DNA of 46,371 bases from Bilamarchaeum sp050303335 (lineage in GTDB: Archaea; Micrarchaeota; Micrarchaeia; Anstonellales; Bilamarchaeaceae), in contig JBNLBN010000007.1 of assembly GCA_050303335.1 (NCBI GenBank), forward strand, positions 1-46,371, written 5' to 3'. Both the position numbers and the translations under genes were made by a program. The notes beneath the pieces were generated by a model. The model did no database searches and was not told the origin of the DNA. It saw nothing but the letters and a program-made list of their open reading frames with translations. Positions 15,526-24,313 of the stretch are shown here, piece after piece. Every line of letters begins with the position of its first letter. Position 1 is the stretch's first letter.

Positions 15526-15771
15526 CTACTCAGATGACAATCCTTTTGAAACTACGATTACGTCCTCGACTGATTTCACATTCTTGTACATAATGCTTTT
15601 TTCCCTGAGCGCTTTCCTTGCATCCTCTTTTCCTGAAGGGAGCGGCTCGATCAGTATCCTTGACACTTCACCGCTTTCCAAATCCACTATGAAATCCTGA
15701 GCGTTACCGATAAACTTGCCGGAGTCAGTAAAAATGTCCATTCCGTACAACCTTGAAAGTTTTGTAGTCAT
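15526..15771 (-). CDS. PRC-barrel domain protein
   Basis: 81 residues, one PRC-barrel: strands LSRLYGMDIFTDSGKFIGNA, a central D-L-E-S-G-E-V-S-R-I-L-like turn and strand, then YKNVKSVEDVIVVS. PRC-barrel proteins in archaea are small adaptors; some act in cell division (CdpB family), but single-domain members also occur near RNA-processing genes, so the role is not assigned. GGTGAT just upstream of the ATG is an excellent ribosome site. Divergent from the DUF2085 gene. Confidence 0.85.
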   Translation of the reverse strand: MTTKLSRLYGMDIFTDSGKFIGNAQDFIVDLESGEVSRILIEPLPSGKEDARKALREKSIMYKNVKSVEDVIVVSKGLSSE

Positions 15772-15835
15772 TTAGATCACCTTGGCAAAATATTCGTGAA
15801 TGTTATTAAAAAACCTTTCTCTTATTCTAACACCA

Positions 15836-16393
15836 ATGACCAGAATTGTGTATGTCGCTTACATCCTTTTTTTCCTGATTCTGATGGGACTCGTCTTCGT
15901 TACGCCCATAATCGAAATGGATGGCGATGCAACGGCTCTCTATGATGCTTTCGAATTCACATGCCACCAGAAGCTGTCAAGGTCATTGTGCCTTTTTGAG
16001 GACTTTTCGATCGGAGACTGCACCGACCAGACGGGGGAGTATGTTTATGGCGACAGGGATGTCCATGTAGTCGAGAAGGACGGGATTTCTGGGTACAAGA
16101 TGCCGGTCTGCTCAAGGGATGTCGGGCTTTACGGGGCGATGCTCCTTGGAGGGCTCATCTACCCACTTACAAGGAGGCTGGACGACAAGACAGTCTACCC
16201 GGGAATATTCCTCCTGATTGCAATGATACCGATAGGAATCGACGGAAGCCTCCAGCTCGTTTCTGAGATGGGGATTCTTCCTTTTGTATACGAGAGCACA
16301 AACCTCATCCGGCTCGTAACCGGGGGGATTGCGGGTTTCGTTGCATCATTTTACGCCATACCGATGCTGATAAACATATTCTCGAAGGATTAG
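15836..16393 (+). CDS. DUF2085 family membrane protein
   Basis: 185 residues from ATG 15836. A TATA-like ATTAAAAAAC about 25 bases upstream suggests a leaderless message, which excludes longer in-frame extensions. DUF2085 marks are FEFTCHQKLSRSLC (a Cys-His pair before RS), then MPVCSRDVGLYGAMLLGG and GIDGSLQL. An N-terminal helix and about three further helices are predicted. Cysteines on the outer side may bind metal or form a disulfide. The family's function is unknown. Convergent with the EndoQ gene, overlapping by 4 bases. Confidence 0.85.
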   Translation: MTRIVYVAYILFFLILMGLVFVTPIIEMDGDATALYDAFEFTCHQKLSRSLCLFEDFSIGDCTDQTGEYVYGDRDVHVVEKDGISGYKMPVCSRDVGLYGAMLLGGLIYPLTRRLDDKTVYPGIFLLIAMIPIGIDGSLQLVSEMGILPFVYESTNLIRLVTGGIAGFVASFYAIPMLINIFSKD

Positions 16394-17628
16394 AATTCCT
16401 CGAGGCTCTTTTGCATCTTGTCAACAGATTTCCTGCTGGGCTTGTCGTCAAGGACCAGGTCTCCGAAGACCCCGTCGTATCCCGGGACCCATCGGACTTT
16501 TCCTGTGCGCGCCCGGTTTATCGATCTTGATATTTCGGGCGTCGTGGCAAGTTCGATTTGTTCAGGAGGAGCCTCATAAACTGCAAATTCCGACCCGAAA
16601 TACCTGATCAGCTTGGAATATTCTCCTGTCACAGCCTGGGTGTTTTCCCCTTTTTTTATCGTTTTCGAGATAAGCGTAGTGAGGGGGATTACATAGTCGA
16701 AAGGGATAGCATTCTCCGGCCTGTACCCCTGGGGGCGGTCAGCAAGATCAGCGACCCTGTGAAGCACTCCGACAGTAAGCTTCTTCCTGCATACAGGACA
16801 GATGTCGTTCCTGGACTTCGATTCCCACGGGCTCATCTGTACCCCGCAGTTCCTGTGGCCGTCATAATGGTATTTGCCCTCCTCAGGATAGAATTCATAC
16901 GTTTTTTCAAAACCCTTCCTGGTTTTTATGGCCTCTGTAATGGACCTGTAATCTATCCGGTCCAGGTTCAAAACATTGGCCTCCCGCCCTAGCTTCTCGA
17001 TGCTGTGGGCATCGCTGTTCGAAACAAGGGTGTATCTGTCCAGCCGACTGACGAGCCAGTTCATCTGCGGATCGCTTGACAAGCCTGTTTCGATTGCATA
17101 TATCCGTTTTGCATGCTCGTCGAATGCCTCCTCGATCGAGTCCACACCGGATTTTGATCCGAAGACAGAGAACCATGGCGTCCAGGCATGTGCCGGAATG
17201 ATCATGATATCCTTCGAGATCGAGAAAAGGATGTCTGCAAAGGCCGGACTCGATAGGCCGAGTATTGGCCTTCCATCAGACTTGAGGTTTCCGACCTTAG
17301 AAAGCGAGTCGATTATCTGGGATGCGACTTCTATGGAAGGAGAAAGCACTATATGGTGCATCTTCCTTGTCCGGTCCCCCTGCTTGTAGATCAGGCTGAT
17401 CTCGGTGGAAAGGATGAATTTCACGCCGTTGCGACCATATAGGCCTGATCCGTCTTCCTGAAGCTTGGTTTTTATCTCCTCAAAATAGCTCGGATGGGTG
17501 AAATCCCCCGTTGCAATGACATCAATCCCCTTCATCTTTGCGCCGAGGGAAAGGCCGTCGATGTCGCATTTCGGGCTGGTTCCCCGCGCATACCTGCTGT
17601 GGACATGGAAATCTGCGACTATTCTCAT
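16390..17628 (-). CDS. Endonuclease Q-type PHP-domain nuclease
   Basis: 412 residues from the ATG at 17628, which gives the usual MRIVADFHVHS start; a GTG at 17649 in frame is less likely. The N-terminal PHP metal centre shows DFHVHSRYARGTS, IATGDFTHPS, an internal PAHAWTPWF and the closing SNSDAHS. A zinc site follows, with NCGVQMSP and CPVCRKKLT, then GVLHRVADLADRP, all characteristic of EndoQ (TIGR00375-type). EndoQ cuts DNA 5' of deaminated bases (uracil, hypoxanthine, xanthine) and abasic sites, starting repair. A TATA-like ATTTTATATTTG lies about 25-30 bases upstream. It is divergent from the Yip1-like gene. Confidence 0.9.
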   Translation of the reverse strand: MRIVADFHVHSRYARGTSPKCDIDGLSLGAKMKGIDVIATGDFTHPSYFEEIKTKLQEDGSGLYGRNGVKFILSTEISLIYKQGDRTRKMHHIVLSPSIEVASQIIDSLSKVGNLKSDGRPILGLSSPAFADILFSISKDIMIIPAHAWTPWFSVFGSKSGVDSIEEAFDEHAKRIYAIETGLSSDPQMNWLVSRLDRYTLVSNSDAHSIEKLGREANVLNLDRIDYRSITEAIKTRKGFEKTYEFYPEEGKYHYDGHRNCGVQMSPWESKSRNDICPVCRKKLTVGVLHRVADLADRPQGYRPENAIPFDYVIPLTTLISKTIKKGENTQAVTGEYSKLIRYFGSEFAVYEAPPEQIELATTPEISRSINRARTGKVRWVPGYDGVFGDLVLDDKPSRKSVDKMQKSLEEF

Positions 17629-17661
17629 CATTTTTTTAAAGTGCCCCACAAATATAAAATT

Positions 17662-18327
17662 ATGCTGGCGGAACTTTACGACAAAGCAGTGGTGCTTTTT
17701 AATTATAGGAAAATAGGTGGCGCTTTTTCCGAGAAAGGCGAAATGAACAAGGCCCTGATATTTCTTGGATTATCGATTCTGGCGAATGTAGTGATACAGG
17801 TCGTGACCGAGATAGAGGCAGGATACTTCGGAATATTCAGCTATGAGACGCTGGCCGAGGTAGTACCTGTTGAGGAACTCATCATTTCATGGGATCCGGT
17901 AATCCCCTTCACTCTCTCAAGGCTTGCCATACTTGTCCCTTTCATGTTCCTCTCGGCATACGTATTCGAGTGGATCGCATTCAAGCTTTTGCGGATTACC
18001 GGCGGCAAGGGAACGTTCGTGAGGCAGTTTTACTATGCCTCGATAATCTCTTTTGCTGTGACATTGTCGTCCCTCATCCTCCTGCTGTCGCCCATACCCT
18101 GCGCCGGCCTCACTTTCGTGCTTGCATACATTGTGCTGTCAATGTACTTCAGCATTTACGTCACTTCGAAATCCTACCAGGTGATCCATGAAGTAGGTTT
18201 AAAACATGCTTTGGCGATTGTATTGTTGTTGATTATACCGCGGGTAGTGGCGATATTGGCCATCAACGAGATCTTCGGGGCATTCAACCTGCCACTGGCA
18301 CCTTTTGAAGTTGGTAATTATGTTTAG
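17662..18327 (+). CDS. Yip1-like membrane protein
   Basis: 221 residues from ATG 17662; the open frame extends further upstream but into the opposite gene. A short amphipathic N-terminus (MLAELYDKAVVLFNY) precedes five hydrophobic helices, with a conserved-looking extracytoplasmic loop before the second helix. The arrangement fits archaeal/bacterial Yip1 (PF04893) proteins, whose role is unclear. The TATA-like AATATAAAAT at 17651-17660 is too close to this start, so translation might begin at a later codon; this is the main uncertainty. It overlaps the GMP synthase gene by 8 bases. Confidence 0.7.
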   Translation: MLAELYDKAVVLFNYRKIGGAFSEKGEMNKALIFLGLSILANVVIQVVTEIEAGYFGIFSYETLAEVVPVEELIISWDPVIPFTLSRLAILVPFMFLSAYVFEWIAFKLLRITGGKGTFVRQFYYASIISFAVTLSSLILLLSPIPCAGLTFVLAYIVLSMYFSIYVTSKSYQVIHEVGLKHALAIVLLLIIPRVVAILAINEIFGAFNLPLAPFEVGNYV

Positions 18328-19270
18328 CGCAGAAAAATTCATCGAGCAGTCTGTTGAGGATATAAGGAAGAAAATCGGGGATGAATCCGCGATAACCGCA
18401 GTATCAGGAGGGGTTGATTCATTTGTTGCAGCGACTCTGGCAGCAAAGGCAATCCCGAACCTCCACATAGTATATGTAAACAACGGTCTCATGAGGAAAA
18501 ACGAGACTGAGAAGGTGAAAAAGACCGCCGAAAGCCTGGGCGTCAAGCTCAACGTGATCGAAGCAGAGGAACGGTTCCTCAATGCACTTTCGGGAGTGAA
18601 AGATCCGGAAGAAAAAAGGAAGATCATTGGGGAGGTGTTCGTCAGGATTTTCGAAGAGGAGGCAAAAAAAGACAAGGCAAAATTCCTTATCCAGGGAACG
18701 ATTGCTCCTGACTGGATAGAAAGCGGTGGGATGGGAAGGGACACCATAAAGAGCCATCACAACGTCGGCGGCCTTCCTGAGGATATGGATCTTGAACTCT
18801 GTGAGCCCCTGCGGGAACTCTACAAGCACGAAGTGAGGGAGGTAGGAAAAAAGCTCGGACTGCCCGAATCGGTCCACCAGAGGCAGCCGTTTCCCGGGCC
18901 CGGCATTGCAGTCAGGATAGTGGGGGAAATATCCAGGGAGAAAGTCATTATAGTCCAGAATGCCTGCGATATCGTCGAAACAGAAATCGACAGGGCAACG
19001 GATGAAGGGAAGATGGAGAGGCCATGGCAGTATTTTGCTGCTCTCCTGCCTTCAAAAACGGTAGGGGTTAGGGGCGATGAGCGGGCATACCAGTACACTG
19101 TAGTTGTGAGGGCTGTAAGGAGCCTTGACGGAATGACCGCGAATTTTTCGCACATCCCGCACGTTACGCTTGAGCGGATCTCGACCCGGATAACCAATGA
19201 AATTCCTGAGGTCGGGCGAGTAGTTTACGATATTACCAACAAGCCGCCAGGGACTATCGAGATGGAATAG
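18320..19270 (+). CDS. guaAB: GMP synthase, PP-ATPase subunit B
   Basis: 316 residues from ATG 18320, preceded by GGTAAT; a TTG at 18305 in frame is unlikely. It adenylates XMP, which is then aminated to GMP using ammonia from a separate glutaminase subunit, the split arrangement found in archaea. The ATP-pyrophosphatase loop is SGGVDS near residue 33. Other marks are QGTIAPDWIES, the FPGPGIAVR loop and the dimerisation-domain end YDITNKPPGTIEME. The subunit A gene is not in the window. Overlaps the upstream Yip1-like gene, suggesting one transcript. Confidence 0.96.
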   Translation: MFSAEKFIEQSVEDIRKKIGDESAITAVSGGVDSFVAATLAAKAIPNLHIVYVNNGLMRKNETEKVKKTAESLGVKLNVIEAEERFLNALSGVKDPEEKRKIIGEVFVRIFEEEAKKDKAKFLIQGTIAPDWIESGGMGRDTIKSHHNVGGLPEDMDLELCEPLRELYKHEVREVGKKLGLPESVHQRQPFPGPGIAVRIVGEISREKVIIVQNACDIVETEIDRATDEGKMERPWQYFAALLPSKTVGVRGDERAYQYTVVVRAVRSLDGMTANFSHIPHVTLERISTRITNEIPEVGRVVYDITNKPPGTIEME

Positions 19271-19517
19271 ATTCGAGTATTTTGGCAAATCTCGAAGTTA
19301 GCGGAGTGGATGCATCAAGCCTGAGCCTTGATATGTTTGAAAGCACTGTCAGGGAAAAATCAGCGGCACGCACTGACTTGTACGTGGCCTCGGGCTTTAT
19401 TGAAAGGTTTCTTGCTGTCCTTGAGAGGGTCACCAGAGGGTGATGGAAGCTTTCGACCCTGCTTATCATCGGGAGAAGTGTCCCGGACCTCCGTTCTTTA
19501 AAAGATGATTGTGCCAT
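19254..19517 (-). CDS. Small hypothetical basic protein
   Basis: 87 residues, basic, Ser/Thr/Arg-rich and probably helical. No family recognised. Supporting it as a gene: it fills an otherwise empty gap of about 300 bases, an AT-rich promoter-like region (TATTTGATATAG, ATTATATAC) lies directly upstream, and the start is ATG. Against: no strong ribosome site, and it overlaps the guaAB end by 17 bases. It is divergent from the TPR gene. Treat as plausible but unproven. Confidence 0.45.
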   Translation of the reverse strand: MAQSSFKERRSGTLLPMISRVESFHHPLVTLSRTARNLSIKPEATYKSVRAADFSLTVLSNISRLRLDASTPLTSRFAKILESIPSR

Positions 19518-19581
19518 ACTACCACGTATATAATAACTATATCAAATAAGCCTTTAAAAGGTTCCCATGGGAGGAATATCT

Positions 19582-20082
19582 ATGGATGAGATCAAGGAAG
19601 CAGAAAGCCTGTTAATCGAAAAAAAATACAAGGAAGCAAGCCACATGCTTCAGAAAATACTTGCAAAAGGCGGCAACGAGAAAGCTTATTTCCTCAAGGG
19701 GATACTGTCGCTGAAGCTGAAGAACTACAAGGTGGCCCAGGAATACTTCTCAAGGGCGATAGAGATGAAGCCTAAGGCGGAGTACCACCACATGAAGGGC
19801 CTGAGCCATTTCGAGATATTCGAGATGGAGGATGCGGAAAAGGAGTTCCTGAACGTGATCGGCAAGAACAAAAAGGATGCGGAAGCGCACTTCTTCCTCG
19901 CCTTGAGCTACATGTTCATGGACGACCCCCGGGGAGAAGAATACCTGAAAGCCGCTCTTGATATTGATTCCAGGAAAACGAAGGCGCTACTCAAGAATTT
20001 CTTCCTCGCATTCATCAGCAAGGATCCTGATGCGACAGAAACGAGAAAAAAGAGGATACTTGAACGTATCATGGCCCTTTGA
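19582..20082 (+). CDS. TPR-repeat protein
   Basis: 166 residues from ATG 19582, which has GGGAGG at 19569-19574 as ribosome site; an in-frame ATG at 19567 overlaps that site. About four tetratricopeptide repeats are visible, with typical spacing of Ala, Gly and Tyr, for example KKYKEASHMLQKIL, KAYFLKGILSLKLKNY and YHHMKGLSHFEIFEM. TPR arrays bind other proteins; the partner is unknown. A TATA-like CCTTTAAAAGG precedes it. The end overlaps the convergent coiled-coil gene by 14 bases. Confidence 0.85.
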   Translation: MDEIKEAESLLIEKKYKEASHMLQKILAKGGNEKAYFLKGILSLKLKNYKVAQEYFSRAIEMKPKAEYHHMKGLSHFEIFEMEDAEKEFLNVIGKNKKDAEAHFFLALSYMFMDDPRGEEYLKAALDIDSRKTKALLKNFFLAFISKDPDATETRKKRILERIMAL

Positions 20083-20962
20083 GCTTCTTGTTCATCGCGT
20101 TGAGCCAGGATCTCTCCTTGACTTTTCTCGGAGTGACCCGCTCTGCGATTTTTTCTATTGGATTCTTCCTTGTCCTCGAGAGCCAGCTCTTGCTTTTCTT
20201 CATGGCCCGCAGGTAACCTGGATTGGCCAGAAGGATCTGGATTATGATGTTCTCGTAGTGGTCGGCCTGCCGTTTTACCTTCTCGTATTTTCTAAGGGCT
20301 GATGCTTCCATCACTGTTCCTTTGCCTTTTGATTTCCGGACGTTGTTTCTTGCCTCCATCTCGTCAAAACGCAGCTGGACGAGCTTGTTCGAGAATTTTG
20401 CAAGAGGGATATTTATCAGGCTGTCCGTGATGAGAAGGAGCCAGCCTTCCTTGATAAGCTTCCGGTCGACTTCATCTATAATCTCGATCACCTCATCCTT
20501 CTCCAGCTTTCCGCTGAAAGATCCTTTGAGAACCGGGAAGGTTGCGCAGAAAGCGCGGGAATTGACGTCTCCGACCCACTTTTTCAGGAATTTTTTTGAT
20601 TCTCTCAGTTCGTTTCGCTTTGCAACGAGGATGTTCAGTTCCCTTGCCGCCTCCTTCGGAGGAAGAGGATGGTAATTAAGCAGCCATGCCTTCTTCCGGA
20701 TGTATCTTCCGATGTATTCGTCCTCCATAAAGGCGTCTAGAAGCTCCGGGAAATACTTGCTGAGGTAGCGGAATTCCTCGAGATTGAGCAGAAGTTCGTT
20801 TGTGATCTCGGATTTCTTCTTCCGGATCTCGCCCTTAATGACAGATATTTCCCGCTTGATGTCGCGGTCGTATATCTTCCGGTACTGATCCTCCAGCCTG
20901 TGGAGCGCTTCGTACTTCATCTTCAGGTATTCTGCAGATTCCTCTAGAAAGTCAACGAGCAT
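20069..20962 (-). CDS. Hypothetical basic coiled-coil protein
   Basis: 297 residues, highly charged and Lys/Arg-rich. An N-terminal coiled coil (about 1-65) is followed by a mixed domain with one Cys (SRAFCATFPVLKGSF, near 137) and a second helical part. The tail is very basic, with RKSKGKGTV and a C-terminal MNKKLKGP. The composition suggests nucleic-acid binding, but no domain is recognised. It overlaps the endonuclease IV-like gene by 11 bases, so the two are probably translated together, which hints at a DNA-repair or nucleic-acid role. Confidence 0.65.
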   Translation of the reverse strand: MLVDFLEESAEYLKMKYEALHRLEDQYRKIYDRDIKREISVIKGEIRKKKSEITNELLLNLEEFRYLSKYFPELLDAFMEDEYIGRYIRKKAWLLNYHPLPPKEAARELNILVAKRNELRESKKFLKKWVGDVNSRAFCATFPVLKGSFSGKLEKDEVIEIIDEVDRKLIKEGWLLLITDSLINIPLAKFSNKLVQLRFDEMEARNNVRKSKGKGTVMEASALRKYEKVKRQADHYENIIIQILLANPGYLRAMKKSKSWLSRTRKNPIEKIAERVTPRKVKERSWLNAMNKKLKGP

Positions 20963-21785
20963 GCATGCACCTCAGGTATTCCTTCTGGAGCTTTAAAGCA
21001 TCGAAGTCTATTTTTGGTGACTCGCATATCACCGTTCCGGCATATCCGTTTTCCGAGAGCACCTTCGCAAAGGGCTTGTAGGGAGGTTCATCGGACTCTC
21101 CGAGGACCAGGTGGTTCCTCTCACCTTTGTCGGTGTAGTTAATCTCTGAAAAATGGGAATGGAAATGCTTCACGTAGCCGCCAAGCTCCTTCTCGAGCCT
21201 GTCAAAAATGAACCTGTAGTCGTCTTCCGATGTAATCCTCCGGTCTCCTCTTGCATGCAGATGTGCAAAATCGATTACGGGCTCGACCATTTCGATTTCC
21301 TGCGAGAGCCTGATGTTCTCATCAAGGCCTCCGAAAGCTGATTTCTTTCCTACGGTTTCGGCTCCAAGGACTATCCTGATATTTTCGGACTGCAGCTTTT
21401 CCTGGATCTGGAGGAGGACTTTCTTGGCCCTGGAGAATGCCTCATCCTTTCCGAGTTTCTGGTAGAAGCCGGGATGGAATACGGTGACTATTCCGCCGGC
21501 AATGGAAGTGATCTTAGCAGACATGTAAATGTGCCTTATGCTGTTCTCTACCTTCTGATCCTCCTTGCTGCAGAGATTGATATAATAGGGAGCGTGTGAC
21601 GAGAGGGATATGTCGAGCTTCTTTGCCGCTTTGCTTATCTCCTTTGCCTGCTCTTCCTTCATCCTGACTCCATGGACGAATTCCATCTCCATGGCTGTCA
21701 GCCCGAGTTCATGGGTGCATATGACACCATCGAGTGTCGAGCCCTCGCATTGGAGCGGGATTCCTGCTGGTCCGAACCGAATCAT
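20952..21785 (-). CDS. Endonuclease IV-like TIM-barrel protein
   Basis: 277 residues, xylose isomerase-like TIM barrel of the AP endonuclease 2 family. Metal-binding positions appear in order: HAPYYINL, FHPGFY, LGAETVGK, DFAHLHARGD, HFHSHFSEI and ICESP. These match the His/Glu/Asp zinc ligands of endonuclease IV, which cuts DNA at abasic sites. The archaeal branch is shorter and less studied than bacterial Nfo; abasic-site activity is inferred. It is first of a two-gene unit with the coiled-coil gene downstream. Confidence 0.85.
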   Translation of the reverse strand: MIRFGPAGIPLQCEGSTLDGVICTHELGLTAMEMEFVHGVRMKEEQAKEISKAAKKLDISLSSHAPYYINLCSKEDQKVENSIRHIYMSAKITSIAGGIVTVFHPGFYQKLGKDEAFSRAKKVLLQIQEKLQSENIRIVLGAETVGKKSAFGGLDENIRLSQEIEMVEPVIDFAHLHARGDRRITSEDDYRFIFDRLEKELGGYVKHFHSHFSEINYTDKGERNHLVLGESDEPPYKPFAKVLSENGYAGTVICESPKIDFDALKLQKEYLRCMHAR

Positions 21786-21814
21786 AAGAAGTAATTAGAA
21801 TAATAAAAATTAAA

Positions 21815-22678
21815 TTACTGACAGAGGTGGGTTTTCTCGTTGCAGACCTCGCCGCTGACGCAGTCTGAATCAATGTCGCAGAAGCCGAGCTTCGCATCAC
21901 AGTAGTGATCCCTTGCGCAGACCTGCCAGCTGCCGCAGTCCCCGTCGCCGCTGCACCTTCCGTTGTCCGGCGTGCAGACATGCCCGTTCTTCTTATCGAG
22001 GTTGCAATATTCCCATGTGTTGCACTCGTTGTCGGTGGCACAGAACCCCTGCCTTGCAACGCACTTCTTGGAAACATCTTCGCATCTTGCCCACTCATCG
22101 CAGTCGCCGTCATTCCTGCAGAAGCCCTCCTTTGGAGCGCAGTTGTGCGTCTCTATGTCGCATTCCTGCCATGACTCGCAGTCGGAGTCGAGATCGCATC
22201 TTCCCTGGGAGGTATAGCACCTCTTGCTGATGAGATCGCATTTCTGGTAGGACTCGCATTCCGTGTCCTGGGTGCAGTATCCTGGCACTGAGTTGCACTT
22301 GTGCGAATCTGGATTGCAGTATTCGAATGCCGGATCGCACTGGGAATCAGCATCGCAGAAGCCGGGCGCTGCCCTGCACTGGCTGGTTGCATCGCAGACC
22401 TGCCAGGTATCGCAGTTTGCACTTGACCTGCAGCTTCCGTTTTCAAAAACACACCTGTGGGTAAGTGCGCTGTCACAGACCATGAGCGGATCCCTGACCT
22501 TGCAATCCTCGTCGAAATCACAGTAGCCGGGCAAAGTCTGGCATGCTGATGCTGTCTTGTTGCAGAACTGGTATGAAAGACAGTCGGTGTTTTCTTCACA
22601 TGACGTCGTTTTTCCTGATCCCGTGCATCCTGCCAGTATCACAACCAATGCCAAAATTCCAAATAAGAGGTATCTCAT
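21815..22678 (-). CDS. Lipoprotein with ten four-cysteine repeats
   Basis: 287 residues. N-terminal signal (MRYLLFGILALVVILAGC) ends in a clear lipobox LAGC with Cys18. The remainder is about ten repeats of roughly 25 residues, each with four cysteines in the pattern G-(F/Y/R)-C-x3-D-x-(D/E)-C-x-x-W-x-x-C-(D/N)-x5-C. Conserved Asp/Asn residues between the cysteines could bind calcium, as in thrombospondin type 3-like or Myxococcus Cys-rich repeats; this is inferred. Predicted to be an extended, disulfide-stabilised rod on the cell surface. It stands at the 3' end of the minus-strand accessory block. Confidence 0.85.
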   Translation of the reverse strand: MRYLLFGILALVVILAGCTGSGKTTSCEENTDCLSYQFCNKTASACQTLPGYCDFDEDCKVRDPLMVCDSALTHRCVFENGSCRSSANCDTWQVCDATSQCRAAPGFCDADSQCDPAFEYCNPDSHKCNSVPGYCTQDTECESYQKCDLISKRCYTSQGRCDLDSDCESWQECDIETHNCAPKEGFCRNDGDCDEWARCEDVSKKCVARQGFCATDNECNTWEYCNLDKKNGHVCTPDNGRCSGDGDCGSWQVCARDHYCDAKLGFCDIDSDCVSGEVCNEKTHLCQ

Positions 22679-22702
22679 AAAGAAAAGTTTTGTAAGTTGG
22701 AT

Positions 22703-23353
22703 TTATAAGTTTTTCACAATTGCCGGAATTTCTGATATTTCGTGTATTTCGTAGTCGGCACAGCTCTCGTCATCCCTGAAGCGCCCCTTCCTCACCTTGA
22801 TTGTGATGAGGCCTGCCTCTTTTGCCGGCAGAATGTCCTTGTCCTCCCTGTCACCGACCATTATGCATCTTTCAGGCTTGGAGCCGAGGGTTTTTAGCGC
22901 CCTTGCAAAGAAATCAGGGCTTTTTTGGACCCCCAGATCCTCTGATATGAAGACTTGATCGAAGTAGAGGGAGATACCGAGCCTTATCAGCTTGTCCCAC
23001 TGCTTTATCGAGTTCCCGTTTGTCGCTATGTGTATACCGTGCTCTTTTTTCAGTTCAAGAAGGGTGAGGGGCACATCGGGATACGGCGCAATTGATGCCT
23101 TGGTATCGTGATAGGCGGCCACAGCTGCTGCAATATACCTTGGGGGGTTATCGGAATCCTCAAGAAGGTCATCGAAATGCATTCCGTAATTAGATCCCTT
23201 CTCCTCGATGATTTGAAGAAGCTTATTGTATAGGGAATCATAATCATTCTTGAGACCCATGCTGATGATAGCGTTGATAGCGTTCTTTCTTGCAAGAGCT
23301 GAAAATTCAGAGGATGGAAAAAGCGTATCGTCAATATCGAAAAAGATTTCCAT
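22703..23353 (-). CDS. HAD-superfamily hydrolase
   Basis: 216 residues from the ATG at 23353 (an in-frame ATG at 23359 is also possible). HAD motifs are complete: catalytic DxD in FFDIDDTLF near residue 6-8, motif II Thr in IATNGNS, the motif III Lys in LGVQKSPDFF, and motif IV GDREDKD. A helical cap lies between motifs I and II, as in subfamily I. Typical substrates are phosphate monoesters such as phosphoglycolate or nucleotides; the substrate here cannot be told. A TATA-like CTTAATAACTT lies about 27 bases upstream, suggesting its own leaderless message. Confidence 0.9.
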   Translation of the reverse strand: MEIFFDIDDTLFPSSEFSALARKNAINAIISMGLKNDYDSLYNKLLQIIEEKGSNYGMHFDDLLEDSDNPPRYIAAAVAAYHDTKASIAPYPDVPLTLLELKKEHGIHIATNGNSIKQWDKLIRLGISLYFDQVFISEDLGVQKSPDFFARALKTLGSKPERCIMVGDREDKDILPAKEAGLITIKVRKGRFRDDESCADYEIHEISEIPAIVKNL

Positions 23354-23377
23354 GATCATATTATGTAAAAAAAGTTA

Positions 23378-24313
23378 TTAAGGAACCCTGAATGCCGAAC
23401 TCCAGGTGCATGATTTTCCCGGTGCTGAAAGGGTCAGGCCCCCTAGGTTTATAGACAGTATCGGCTCTACTGCAGACGAATTGCTGCAGACGTCGTTGTC
23501 GCAGACCGCTGTCACATCCTTGAGCTTGATTAGGCCCTGGTGGTTTACGTCCATGGAAATGAGGATCTTTACCGGATCATCCGGACCCATTCCTAGAACG
23601 TTCCTGATAGCTGATGACTTTGTCCTGACAAGTGAACTCAGCCTGGACCTTACCGAATCGCCGCCAATCGAAGAAAGGCTTATCAGGTCTATTCTTGTCT
23701 TTCCTGCTATCTGGTCAAAGCATGTGAGCACTCCGGAAACAGGAAGCTTTGGCTTGTCGTCTATCACTACTTCCTCCAGCTCTATTTTTTTCTTGTTTTT
23801 CCTGCAGTCCTGAGGACAGAAGTTCTTGCTGTTGAGATAGCATGATTCGAATACATGCACCCTGCTGTACTTGTATTTCCCGTCCTCGTAGATTATGCCG
23901 CTGTAAGGTGTCCCCTGTTCGAGCTTGTTGTTTCCGCAATGGAAATCAACTGGACAGTTTTCCCTGGTCTCGCTCTCCCTTCCAGTGACATACTGATAAT
24001 GGAACATTCCGTCAATGTCAAGCCTGATGTTCGTCCCTTTTTCGGCCTTCTCCTGTCTTACTCCGTCACCGCAGGACCCGCAGCTTATGAAATCAAAATT
24101 ATCAGACAACGGATCGGCCTCGCCCATCTCCACATTACACACCAGGTCTCCTTTTTTGAGCTCAACGGCTTTTTGTTCGGCGGGGCATTCATTCTGCCTA
24201 ATTTGCTCTGTTTGCGGGGGTTTTGAAATGATGAGGGCTGCAATTGATGCTGCATTAACTGTTATGGCTATGGCACCCTTGAAGCCGAATTTTCTCTTCA
24301 TGTTTTCCCTCAT
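23378..24313 (-). CDS. Anchored Cys-rich protein with TonB/AgmX-like C-terminus, copy C
   Basis: 311 residues from ATG 24313; a longer open frame upstream is only a shadow of the neighbouring gene. The ATG overlaps the previous stop as ATGA. A basic start and one hydrophobic helix (about 12-30) form a signal anchor. The outside part has CGSCGDGVRQE, a CPVDFHCGNN stretch and a later CPQDC. The last about 110 residues (GGDSVRSRLSSLVRTK... to AFRVP) have the helix-strand-strand pattern of TonB/AgmX C-terminal domains, with VCDNDVC and a final Cys. It is clearly related to, but more diverged than, the two paralogs upstream. Function unknown. Confidence 0.7.
   Translation of the reverse strand: MRENMKRKFGFKGAIAITVNAASIAALIISKPPQTEQIRQNECPAEQKAVELKKGDLVCNVEMGEADPLSDNFDFISCGSCGDGVRQEKAEKGTNIRLDIDGMFHYQYVTGRESETRENCPVDFHCGNNKLEQGTPYSGIIYEDGKYKYSRVHVFESCYLNSKNFCPQDCRKNKKKIELEEVVIDDKPKLPVSGVLTCFDQIAGKTRIDLISLSSIGGDSVRSRLSSLVRTKSSAIRNVLGMGPDDPVKILISMDVNHQGLIKLKDVTAVCDNDVCSNSSAVEPILSINLGGLTLSAPGKSCTWSSAFRVP

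Noticed and set aside
17494..17661. Upstream extension of the Yip1-like gene
   Set aside because: It would run antisense through the conserved N-terminal PHP part of EndoQ; the hydrophobic protein makes sense only from 17662.
21815..22678. CRISPR-like repeats
   Set aside because: The roughly 75-base periodicity follows the Cys-rich protein repeats, the units vary, and spacers are coding.
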